From contig NZ_JBHSGI010000008.1 of NCBI RefSeq assembly GCF_042654245.1, positions 1-11,221 of the forward strand: 11,221 nucleotides of DNA. Reading direction: 5' to 3'. Source of the stretch: Seohaeicola_A nanhaiensis (GTDB lineage: Bacteria; Pseudomonadota; Alphaproteobacteria; Rhodobacterales; Rhodobacteraceae). The translations under genes were made by a program, and so were the position numbers. Positions 6,243-11,221 of the stretch are shown here, one piece after another (position 1 is the stretch's first letter; each line of letters begins with the position of its first letter). Below the pieces are notes generated by a model, which searched no databases, was not told where the DNA came from, and saw only the letters and a list, made by a program, of their open reading frames with translations.

Positions 6243-6977
6243 ATGACATCAGCTGGACACAGCCCTCTTGCGCGAAAGCTTTCGGCCTTCGTCACCCTGT
6301 CTGAAGCCGAACTGGCTGTGCTGGAACGGCTGCACCAACGTCGCCGCACATTTGTCGCTGGGCGTGACTTGGTGCATCAGGGTCAGTCGGCTCAGGCCGC
6401 CTATATTCTATCGGTAGGTTGGGTCTGTTCCTACAAGCTGCAGACCGACGGAGCGCGGCAGATCGTGGATTTCCAGGTGCCTGGGGATTTTCTGGGGCTG
6501 CGCAGCGTGCTCTTGCGCACGTCGGACCACAGCTTTGAGCCCGTCGTCGACATCGAGGCTGCCGAAGTGCTGGAAAGCGACTTGCTTGATGCGTTCGCGC
6601 ATACCCCGCGCCTTGCGACCGCCATACTCTGGGCTGCGTCGAGGGACGAGGCCATGGTGGTGGAACATCTCGTCGGGATCGGCAGGCGTGACGCGCAAGC
6701 CCGCATGGCGCATTTCCTGCTGGAACTCGGATCGAGGCTTGCACTGGTCGGCATCGGCAGCAAGGAAGGGTTCGACTGTCCGCTGACGCAGTACCATCTC
6801 GCCGATACGCTGGGTTTGAGCGCGGTCCATGTAAACCGCATCCTGCGGCAACTGCGCGAGAGCGGACTGGTGACGTTTCGGGACGGCCATGTGACATTTC
6901 ACGACCATCGCGGGCTGGTGAGCCTTGCCGACTTCGATCCGGCATATCTGGATCAGACCGGGCCTCTCCTGAAATAG
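6243..6977 (+). CDS. Crp/Fnr-family transcriptional regulator
   Basis: A 244-aa DNA-binding regulator with the two-domain Crp/Fnr plan. Residues about 20-120 form the cyclic-nucleotide-binding-like beta-roll (GRDLVHQGQSAQAAYIL, then RQIVDFQVPGDFLGL). A dimerisation helix follows (DAQARMAHFLLELGSRL), and the winged helix-turn-helix covers residues about 180-215 (PLTQYHLADTLGLSAVHVNR, then ILRQLRESGLV). The N-terminal cysteine cluster of Fnr is absent, so it is not an iron-sulfur oxygen sensor of that type; the effector is unknown. The recognition helix differs from the E-x-x-S-R motif of classical Fnr/FixK, so an unusual target site is expected. The start at 6243 is chosen because GGGAAG lies 4 nt upstream; a GTG at 6198 falls inside a palindrome and lacks a site. 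Probable targets are its own promoter and the divergent small gene, an inference from the flanking dyads. Confidence 0.88.
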   Translation: MTSAGHSPLARKLSAFVTLSEAELAVLERLHQRRRTFVAGRDLVHQGQSAQAAYILSVGWVCSYKLQTDGARQIVDFQVPGDFLGLRSVLLRTSDHSFEPVVDIEAAEVLESDLLDAFAHTPRLATAILWAASRDEAMVVEHLVGIGRRDAQARMAHFLLELGSRLALVGIGSKEGFDCPLTQYHLADTLGLSAVHVNRILRQLRESGLVTFRDGHVTFHDHRGLVSLADFDPAYLDQTGPLLK

Positions 6978-7036
6978 CGAAGGCCGCCCTCCTTTGCTCG
7001 GCAGGCGACCCCGGTGATCAAGTCAGAAGCTGGAGA

Positions 7037-7225
7037 TCACGCAAGAGCGTGAGTCGCCGCATCCAGTTCCTTGTTCGTCTCGGCGTCGTTCCGCGCCGTA
7101 TTCGCCTTCTCGGCGGCCTGGTAGTGTTTGAGCGCCGCATCCTTCTTCGGGCCTGCGGGCGCCTTGTCCCATGCGGCCTTCACGGTCGTCATCTTCTCTG
7201 CAGTCTTATTCTGTTCGGGAGTCAT
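7037..7225 (-). CDS. small charged protein of unknown function (62 aa)
   Basis: A 62-aa Lys/Ala/Glu-rich, probably all-helical cytoplasmic protein, starting MTPEQNKTAEKMTTVKAAWD and containing KKDAALKHYQAAEKA. No signal peptide, membrane segment or metal-binding motif is seen. I recall similar short hypotheticals in Rhodobacterales, possibly stress-linked, but have no evidence of function. The start at 7225 is set by AAAGGA 8 nt upstream on this strand; the longer frame to 7303 adds a stretch without a binding site. It converges on the Crp/Fnr gene (59 bp between stops). It lies 212 bp downstream of the NTF2-like gene behind a terminator, so it likely has its own promoter. Confidence 0.78.
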   Translation of the reverse strand: MTPEQNKTAEKMTTVKAAWDKAPAGPKKDAALKHYQAAEKANTARNDAETNKELDAATHALA

Positions 7226-7322
7226 TGGCTTTGTCCTTTCCTGGACGTTCCGAGAAAAGACGCGCGCCGACATGCCCACCTCATTAAGGGCAAGCATGCC
7301 CATGCGCTTCTCGGGTACTCGG

Positions 7323-7350
7323 AAAAATGCCCACTAAACACTCAGCGGGC
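7323..7350 (-). terminator. Rho-independent terminator of the 8273-7438 operon
   Basis: Read on the minus strand, GCCCGCT (7350-7344), an 8-nt loop and AGTGGGC (7335-7329) form a 7-bp stem with one G-U pair, followed by A and then five T (7327-7323). This is the only hairpin in the window with a real U-tract. It lies about 90 nt past the stop of the NTF2-like gene and separates it from the 62-aa gene. Confidence 0.72.
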
Positions 7351-7437
7351 TAGTCTTGCATAGCCTGGCGGGCCGCCGCTTGGCACTGATGCAGGTTAGC
7401 CCTTGCCGCTGCAGCGAGGCGATCTGTGCTTTCGCAC

Positions 7438-7851
7438 TCATGTCGCCGCGGTTTGCTGGTGGGAAATCCTCAGCCAGGTGTGGTCGTCGTTGATATAGGT
7501 CGAGGAGCAGAGGGCCTTGTAGATCGGAACGTCGGCCTTCTCCGCCGAGACGCGGTAGGTCAAGATGGCGATGTCGCCGCAGCGGGTCACTCGCCGTTCG
7601 GCCAAAAGAACCGAGCGCCAGCCGATCCTCTGTCGAAGATGGTCCCAGATCTGGTCTCCCTGCAGGATGCCGGGCGGATAGGGAAAGACCATGACGGCAT
7701 TGGTCGCCGTCGTCGCCCGCGCGCTTTCGGCGCCACTGGTCCAGCAGTTTTCCTCGATGTCCCACAGAGGCCCCTGTTCGCGTGGCGATATCGTCCCGGA
7801 GGTGTGGGCCGCATGATCGCGAGCATCTGCGGTCCCGCTTGGAACTGTCAT
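7438..7851 (-). CDS. NTF2-like / DUF4440-type protein
   Basis: A 137-aa soluble protein whose core fits the SnoaL/DUF4440 branch of the NTF2-like fold: an initial helix (LWDIEENCWTSGAES), VMVFPYPPGILQGDQIW, a helix with the WRSV strand, then GDIAILTYRVSAEKA and a final strand pair ending WLRISHQQT. Proteins of this fold are small cone-shaped dimers that bind ligands or act as enzymes; the specific role cannot be read from sequence. Residues 1-22 look like a variable tail, so a later start is possible, but the ATG at 7851 overlaps the stop of the upstream gene (ATGA), which strongly suggests translational coupling. The gene ends an operon closed by the terminator at 7323-7350. Confidence 0.8.
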   Translation of the reverse strand: MTVPSGTADARDHAAHTSGTISPREQGPLWDIEENCWTSGAESARATTATNAVMVFPYPPGILQGDQIWDHLRQRIGWRSVLLAERRVTRCGDIAILTYRVSAEKADVPIYKALCSSTYINDDHTWLRISHQQTAAT

Positions 7852-8273
7852 TCGCCTGACCCCGCTCCGCCAATGAAGATCGTCTTAAACAGCAAGAGGA
7901 TGATCGCGAGCACGGCCCAGACCGCTCCACTTGTACCCGAACAGCGGTCGGCGACCGTCAAGTCGGCTCGCTTCAGGGTGGCCGACATTTGGGCTTCTGG
8001 AAGCAACTGGCTCAGGTCTTGCGCGACCCTGCCATGATCGGTTGCGAGCGCGGGAACATCGCGAAATCGCGCAAGCAGCGTTCCCAGCCACGCGCGGGCG
8101 GCGTCGTGCCCCAGTGCGACCAGATCATTGGTCTCCTTCCATGGATCGAGGCCCAGCCGTGCAAGCGTTGAGAGGACAGTCACGACGTAACCGTTCCTGT
8201 CTTCGCCGACCGAAGCATAGAGAAATCGCTCGAATTCGCGCGGGTGCGGGTTGAGAATACCGGTTTGGGGCAT
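7848..8273 (-). CDS. tail-anchored protein of unknown function
   Basis: A 141-aa protein with a soluble helical N-terminal part (including FLYASVGEDRNGYVVTVLST and LARLGLDPWKETNDLVALG) and one hydrophobic segment near residues 116-134 (AVWAVLAIILLLFKTIFIG), followed by only a few residues. This is the layout of a tail-anchored membrane protein with its bulk in the cytoplasm. I recall similar proteins in Rhodobacterales and know no function. The start at 8273 is preferred over the open extension to 8420, which is Pro/Arg/Gly-rich: an AAGGA and GGAAAG stretch precedes 8273. Its stop overlaps the next start as ATGA, so it is co-translated with the NTF2-like protein, and the two may act together at the membrane. 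Confidence 0.78.
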   Translation of the reverse strand: MPQTGILNPHPREFERFLYASVGEDRNGYVVTVLSTLARLGLDPWKETNDLVALGHDAARAWLGTLLARFRDVPALATDHGRVAQDLSQLLPEAQMSATLKRADLTVADRCSGTSGAVWAVLAIILLLFKTIFIGGAGSGE

Positions 8274-8545
8274 CTTCTTTCCAATCCTTCCTGGAGGGGA
8301 CGCAAATTGTCCCTGGACCCTGGAATGTACGAGAGCTCCAGTCCTGGCGCCCTTACCCAGGTCAGTGCAGGAACCCGGCCCAGGGCCGCTCGCAGCCCGT
8401 TCTTTACGCGGGACTAACATGTGTCAGCGCCAGTCCGGACGTTCCATCGTACAAGGGAAGAAATCGTTCGACAGCAGAGGCCTGCAATCCGGACGGCCAA
8501 CTGAAATGTCGGGCGAAGGATCTGCCTGGGTCACGGAGTACTTAG
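8274..8545. other. divergent promoter region between two operons
   Basis: These 272 bases separate the minus-strand 8273 operon from the plus-strand 8546 operon, so two promoters are expected. I see no good sigma-70 boxes on either strand. TCCGGACG occurs twice (8434-8441 and 8488-8495, 54 bp apart). The first copy is part of a GTCCGGAC palindrome that also occurs in the Crp/Fnr upstream dyad. Open frames crossing the interval show no gene-like character. Confidence 0.45.
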
Positions 8546-8857
8546 ATGGACATGCGTTCGACCAGATCGACGGTGACGTTTTCACACCCGTTCACCTTGG
8601 CGGATTATCCGGTCGAATTGCCCGCGGGAGACTACGAGGTTCTTGTCGAAGAAGAGCTGATCCAGGGGCTGAGCTTCGAGGCCTATCGGCGGACGGCGAC
8701 CTACTTGGAAGTGTGCGGAAGGGGCAGTCATGCTGGACGCACCGAGTTGCGCGCGATATCCGACCGCGCCCTGAACGAGGCGGTGAGCCGGGATCTGATG
8801 ACAAGCGAAACGAACATTCATAGCGACGCGGCGCTTTCTCCGCAGGAGGATATATAA
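8546..8857 (+). CDS. small protein of unknown function, first gene of a four-gene operon
   Basis: A 103-aa soluble protein, beta-rich at the start (VTFSHPFTLADYPVELPAGD, then YEVLVEEELIQGLSFEAYRR) and helical later. No signal peptide or membrane segment is seen. I recall small proteins of this shape (a GxYxVxxEEExIxGLSF pattern) in Alphaproteobacteria, with no known activity. The start at 8546 is supported by GGAG at 8535-8538, 7 nt upstream; Met3 is a weaker alternative. Its TAA stop shares one base with the next ATG, so translation is probably coupled. An upstream out-of-frame extension has no binding site. Confidence 0.78.
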   Translation: MDMRSTRSTVTFSHPFTLADYPVELPAGDYEVLVEEELIQGLSFEAYRRTATYLEVCGRGSHAGRTELRAISDRALNEAVSRDLMTSETNIHSDAALSPQEDI

Positions 8858-9201
8858 TGAATACTCCCGAATGGCTGAAACCCGGCCTCTATGGCGCAGT
8901 GATTGGCGCCGTCTTCGTCGGCATCGTCGGCTTCGCCTGGGGCGGCTGGGTGACCGGCGGAACGGCGCATGACAGGGCGATGGCGATGTCCCATGACAAC
9001 GTCGTCTCGGCCATGGTGCCGGTCTGCCTGGACATGGCTCGATCCGATCCGGCACAGGCAGAGAAGCTGGAAACCATCCGGGCCGCCTCGACCTATAAGA
9101 AGCGCGACGCAGTAATGGCGGCCGGCTGGGCGACGGTTCCCGGAACCGATGCCCCGGACCGCGACATCGCGCAAGCCTGTCTCGCGGCCCTCGAGCTTTG
9201 A
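8857..9201 (+). CDS. single-pass membrane protein of unknown function
   Basis: A 114-aa protein with one N-terminal hydrophobic segment (residues about 9-33, GLYGAVIGAVFVGIVGFAWG) rich in Gly, ending in WVTGG. The remaining 80 residues would lie in the periplasm if the segment acts as an uncleaved signal anchor. They carry two cysteines (VPVCLDMA and AQACLAAL) that could form a disulfide. Similar proteins are widespread in Alphaproteobacteria as hypotheticals, to my recollection. The start is certain: AGGAGG (8844-8849) lies 7 nt upstream and the ATG overlaps the previous stop. It belongs to the 8546-10945 operon, upstream of the exported cysteine-repeat protein. Confidence 0.84.
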   Translation: MNTPEWLKPGLYGAVIGAVFVGIVGFAWGGWVTGGTAHDRAMAMSHDNVVSAMVPVCLDMARSDPAQAEKLETIRAASTYKKRDAVMAAGWATVPGTDAPDRDIAQACLAALEL

Positions 9202-9230
9202 GCGATATTCGCTTTTGCCATGTCAGTCAC

Positions 9231-9240
9231 GGAGGAAGGG
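9231..9240 (+). promoter_or_regulatory. strong ribosome binding site fixing the start at 9244
   Basis: GGAGGAAGGG ends 3 nt before the ATG at 9244, and its GGAGG is 8 nt away. It decides against the in-frame ATG at 9220, which would lie upstream of the site. Confidence 0.75.
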
Positions 9241-9243
9241 GCC

Positions 9244-10104
9244 ATGGACCACACGGGAATTCCGCCGGCACCGTCGCCGAAGACACCCAATCCTGCAAGA
9301 CGTGCAGGCGGTAAGAGACCGACCAAACATCCGCTGAGACGACTGATCTCAAAGCTGGCTTTTGTCGCTGGTTTGATCGCGCCCGTGGCTTTCCCGGTGT
9401 TTGCCCAGGATGGCACCGGCCCGGTGCCTCCGAATGCTCAGGCGCGCAGTTATGGTAGCGGATGGGTCTGCGATCTTGGTTACCGGTTAGAGGCCGCCGA
9501 ATGCCTTGCGCTCGACATCCCCGCGCATGCCTATCCAACCGGGCGCTCCTATGGGACGGGATGGGAGTGCGACCGAGGGTACGAGGAGGTGGACTGGACG
9601 TCGTGCAATCCCATCCCGGTGCCCGCCAATGCCTTCCTGCGGGCTTCCGGCTACGGTTGGCAGTGCGAACGTGGGTTCCGGCAGGAGAACAAGGCATGCA
9701 TGGCCATCGTTGTTCCCGAACGTGCCTACCTGACAGACGAAGACTCGGGGACGGGATGGACCTGTGATCGTGGCTATGAGGCCGCTGGCGGGACATGTTT
9801 GCCGATCGCTGTGCCAGCGAACGCGTATCTGACCAACGCCGATTATGGCGCAGCTTGGACTTGCGAGAGAGGTTTCGTCAAAATCGACGACCGATGCGAC
9901 GCCGTTGTCGTGCCAGTGAATGCCTATCTGGACGAGTCATCCTATGGGCCAGGCTGGAGCTGCGAGCGTGGATACGAGCCGCTGAACGGCGCCTGCGTCG
10001 CCATCGATCTGCCTGAGAACGCCTATCTCGACCGATCCGGCAACAGGTGGAGTTGCAATCTCGGTTTCCAGCTCTCCGACGGCGCGTGCATCCTTGGAAG
10101 ATGA
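9244..10104 (+). CDS. exported protein of seven tandem two-cysteine repeats
   Basis: A 286-aa protein. Residues 1-54 form a long, basic n-region (RRAGGKRPTKHPLRRLISK) plus a hydrophobic stretch ending VFA, with predicted cleavage before QDG; an extended signal peptide or, if uncleaved, an anchor. Residues 61-286 contain seven repeats of about 32 residues with the pattern (V/I/L)PxxAYL-x-SYGxGWxC-(D/E)RG(Y/F)-x6-7-C. Each has one Trp, one [YF] and exactly two Cys, 10 or 11 residues apart, giving 14 Cys in total; each pair probably forms one disulfide per repeat. The order and spacing are regular, and all repeats keep the G-W-x-C and G-[YF] core. No catalytic motif is seen, so a periplasmic or surface binding/scaffold role is likely. 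I recall similar repeats in alphaproteobacterial hypotheticals but no function. It lies 42 bp after the previous gene and 34 bp before the transglutaminase-like gene. Confidence 0.85.
   Translation: MDHTGIPPAPSPKTPNPARRAGGKRPTKHPLRRLISKLAFVAGLIAPVAFPVFAQDGTGPVPPNAQARSYGSGWVCDLGYRLEAAECLALDIPAHAYPTGRSYGTGWECDRGYEEVDWTSCNPIPVPANAFLRASGYGWQCERGFRQENKACMAIVVPERAYLTDEDSGTGWTCDRGYEAAGGTCLPIAVPANAYLTNADYGAAWTCERGFVKIDDRCDAVVVPVNAYLDESSYGPGWSCERGYEPLNGACVAIDLPENAYLDRSGNRWSCNLGFQLSDGACILGR
9424..10101 (+). repeat. seven tandem repeat units of about 97 bp in the coding sequence
   Basis: The unit boundaries follow VP-x-x-A at about 9424, then near 9517, 9619, 9712, 9811, 9910 and 10009. DNA identity between units is moderate while the protein pattern is kept, so the array is old rather than a recent expansion. 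The third and last units are a residue or two shorter in the loop before W-x-C. Confidence 0.75.
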
Positions 10105-10138
10105 TGCTGATAGAACGATGCGCGGCTGTGTTTCCGGA

Positions 10139-10945
10139 ATGCGCGTCAGAATAGGGTGTCGTCTGAGATACAGCTTCGCTCGACCAACGCCAATGATCGC
10201 GCTGCTGAATGTGCACTACTCTCGGTTTGGCGACTTGGAGCGTGCCGATTATCTTGTGACGTCACCGAGCGTGCCACTCGAAAGTTACCGGGATGCATTC
10301 GGCAACTGGTGTACGCGCCTCCTGGCTCCTGCGGGCGACTTCTGTCTGTCGACAGATGGTGTATTCCGCGACACGGGCCGGCCTGATCCCTCGTTTCCCG
10401 ACGCGCAGCAGCATAAGGTTCAGGATCTGCCATTCGATGTGCTCGTGTTTCTGCAGGGCAGCCGGTATTGCGATACCGACCTTCTGTCGGAGGAGGCGTG
10501 GCGTCTCTTCGAAACCACTGAGCCCGGCTGGTTACGCGTCCAGGCGATCTGTGATTTCGTGCATGGGCATGTGCGCTTCGACTACATGCAGGCGAAGTCG
10601 ACGCGTACCGCATCACAGACCCTGGCAGAGCGACAGGGTGTCTGCCGCGATTTTGCTCATCTTGCCATCGCTCTGTGTCGATGCATGAACATTCCGGCCC
10701 GCTACTGCACCGGATACCTGAGCGACATCGGTGAACCTCTGCCCCATCCGCCTGGGGATTTCGCCGCGTGGATGGAAGTATTCCTTTCTGGAGAATGGCA
10801 CATGTTCGACCCGCGCAACAACAAGCCCAGGTTTGCGAGAATTCTGATCGCGCGCGGTCGCGATGCCGCCGATGTCCCTCTAACCCAAACCTTCGGCGAA
10901 AACACTTTAACGGAGTTCAAGGTCTGGACGGATGAATTGGCCTGA
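10139..10945 (+). CDS. transglutaminase-like (papain-fold) protein
   Basis: A 268-aa protein with the bacterial transglutaminase-like layout: an N-terminal beta domain (RVRIGCRLRYSFARPTPMIA) followed by the core domain. The catalytic cysteine is C169 in QGVCRDFAHLAIALCR, and the Asp is D224 in MFDPRNN. The usual His just before A-W is replaced: the segment reads DFAAW (A209-A210-W211), and the nearest His is H221 in GEWHMFD. The protein may use H221 or be non-catalytic. There is no signal peptide, so it is probably cytoplasmic. ATG 10139 matches the usual MRxRxGxRxxYxF start of the family but has only a weak binding site (GGA directly before); ATG 10118 is an alternative. It is the last gene of the operon and follows the cysteine-repeat gene by 34 bp. 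The family includes proteases and cross-linkers; the substrate is unknown. Confidence 0.85.
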   Translation: MRVRIGCRLRYSFARPTPMIALLNVHYSRFGDLERADYLVTSPSVPLESYRDAFGNWCTRLLAPAGDFCLSTDGVFRDTGRPDPSFPDAQQHKVQDLPFDVLVFLQGSRYCDTDLLSEEAWRLFETTEPGWLRVQAICDFVHGHVRFDYMQAKSTRTASQTLAERQGVCRDFAHLAIALCRCMNIPARYCTGYLSDIGEPLPHPPGDFAAWMEVFLSGEWHMFDPRNNKPRFARILIARGRDAADVPLTQTFGENTLTEFKVWTDELA

Positions 10946-11063
10946 CTGACCTTGGTTTCCTTTCCTGCGCGTCATCGTAATTCGGGTTGCCAGTCCCGAT
11001 ATATGTACTGCTGATGCCAAGTATCCCGGTCCGACATGGATGAGGTATTGGCGCCGGCCAATC

Positions 11064-11069
11064 AAAGGA
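11064..11069 (+). promoter_or_regulatory. ribosome binding site supporting a small gene at 11078
   Basis: AAAGGA lies 8 nt before the ATG at 11078, an ideal distance. An in-frame ATG at 11036 is upstream of it and has no site of its own, so 11078 is the likely start. Confidence 0.6.
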
Positions 11070-11077
11070 TCGATGAC

Positions 11078-11173
11078 ATGTCCCTCAAGGATCTGACCGC
11101 CAGGGCTGCGGCCATGCTGAAGCCGAAGCCGGCGAAAACACCGGCGCCCCCTGCTAGGCTCCAGACTCATTGA
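11078..11173 (+). CDS. 31-aa Lys/Pro/Ala-rich small protein
   Basis: The frame reads MSLKDLTARAAAMLKPKPAK followed by a Pro/Ala-rich end (TPAPPARLQTH). An amphipathic N-terminal helix with a basic, disordered tail is the visible design. I recall short MSLKxLxAxAAxALKPKP proteins in Rhodobacterales, without known function. It is below the length usually called automatically. Support comes from a well-spaced AAAGGA site, an ATG start and the protein's similarity in style to that group. It lies 132 bp after the transglutaminase-like gene, far enough for its own promoter. The frame could also begin at 11036, giving 45 aa. Confidence 0.6.
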   Translation: MSLKDLTARAAAMLKPKPAKTPAPPARLQTH

Positions 11174-11182
11174 TCTTCAAAG

Positions 11183-11221
11183 CTAGAACATGACGGTTGC
11201 GGCGAGGGCGACGGCGGAGAG
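11183..11221 (-). CDS. possible 3' end of a minus-strand gene (partial)
   Basis: On the minus strand the last 39 bases read LSAVALAATVMF and stop with TAG at 11185-11183, in frame to the window edge. The hydrophobic end and GC-rich third positions suggest a membrane protein C-terminus. On the plus strand an ATG at 11189 also stays open to the edge but has no binding site. Too short to identify. Confidence 0.3.
   Translation of the reverse strand, partial: LSAVALAATVMF

Noticed and set aside
7014..7040. GTGATC...GATCAC hairpin between the Crp/Fnr and 62-aa genes
   Set aside because: Only 6-bp arms with a 15-nt loop, no U-tract, and it overlaps the stop codon of the 62-aa gene.
8434..8495. 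TCCGGACG repeated upstream of the 8546 operon and GTCCGGAC shared with the Crp/Fnr dyad
   Set aside because: The core TCCGGAC also occurs inside the sodC coding sequence, and such GC-rich palindromes are common in this DNA. Too weak for a regulon claim.
10982..10999. TCGGG...CCCGA hairpin after the transglutaminase-like gene as terminator
   Set aside because: A 5-bp stem with an 8-nt loop and no T-run is too weak to call.

Overview
The window looks like GC-rich alphaproteobacterial DNA, most likely from the Rhodobacterales (Paracoccus/Roseobacter-like). The basis is codon use, AGGA-type ribosome binding sites, and several small proteins whose general look I recall from that order. No rRNA, tRNA, CRISPR array, intact mobile element or replication gene is visible. 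The gene order (unrelated accessory and envelope genes plus a transposase relic) resembles an accessory chromosomal region or a plasmid segment, but the sequence cannot decide between them.

Layout, left to right. (1) 1-50 is a possible 3' end of an upstream gene. (2) 311-817 is a periplasmic Cu,Zn superoxide dismutase (sodC), followed by a perfect 9-bp hairpin. (3) 1033-2517 is a phospholipase D-superfamily protein with two HKD motifs. It converges on (4) a large RTX calcium-binding protein of about 810 aa on the minus strand (5126-2694), with two strong hairpins between the two stops. (5) 5127-5859 has no intact gene. It holds the RTX upstream region, short dyads, and an IS6-family transposase relic with its catalytic middle deleted. 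(6) 6096-5860 (minus) is a 78-aa conserved-looking small protein, divergent from a Crp/Fnr-family regulator (6243-6977). The 146 bp between them carry three inverted repeats, which are good operator candidates. (7) 7225-7037 (minus) is a 62-aa charged small protein. (8) 8273-7848 and 7851-7438 (minus) form a two-gene operon joined by an ATGA overlap: a tail-anchored protein of unknown function and an NTF2-like/DUF4440-type protein. A hairpin plus U-tract terminator follows it. (9) 8546-10945 (plus) is a tightly packed four-gene set: a 103-aa unknown protein, a 114-aa membrane-anchored protein, an exported protein of seven tandem two-cysteine repeats, and a transglutaminase-like protein. (10) 11078-11173 is a 31-aa Lys/Pro/Ala-rich small gene. 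The last 39 bases may be the 3' end of a minus-strand gene.

How the genes may work together: several products point to the cell surface or stress handling (SodC, the exported cysteine-repeat protein, membrane-anchored small proteins, the secreted RTX protein). The Crp/Fnr regulator sits among them and could control the nearby small-gene operons, but this is inference from position. The least described part is the 8546-10945 operon, where an exported cysteine-repeat protein is paired with a transglutaminase-fold protein that lacks the usual HAW histidine.
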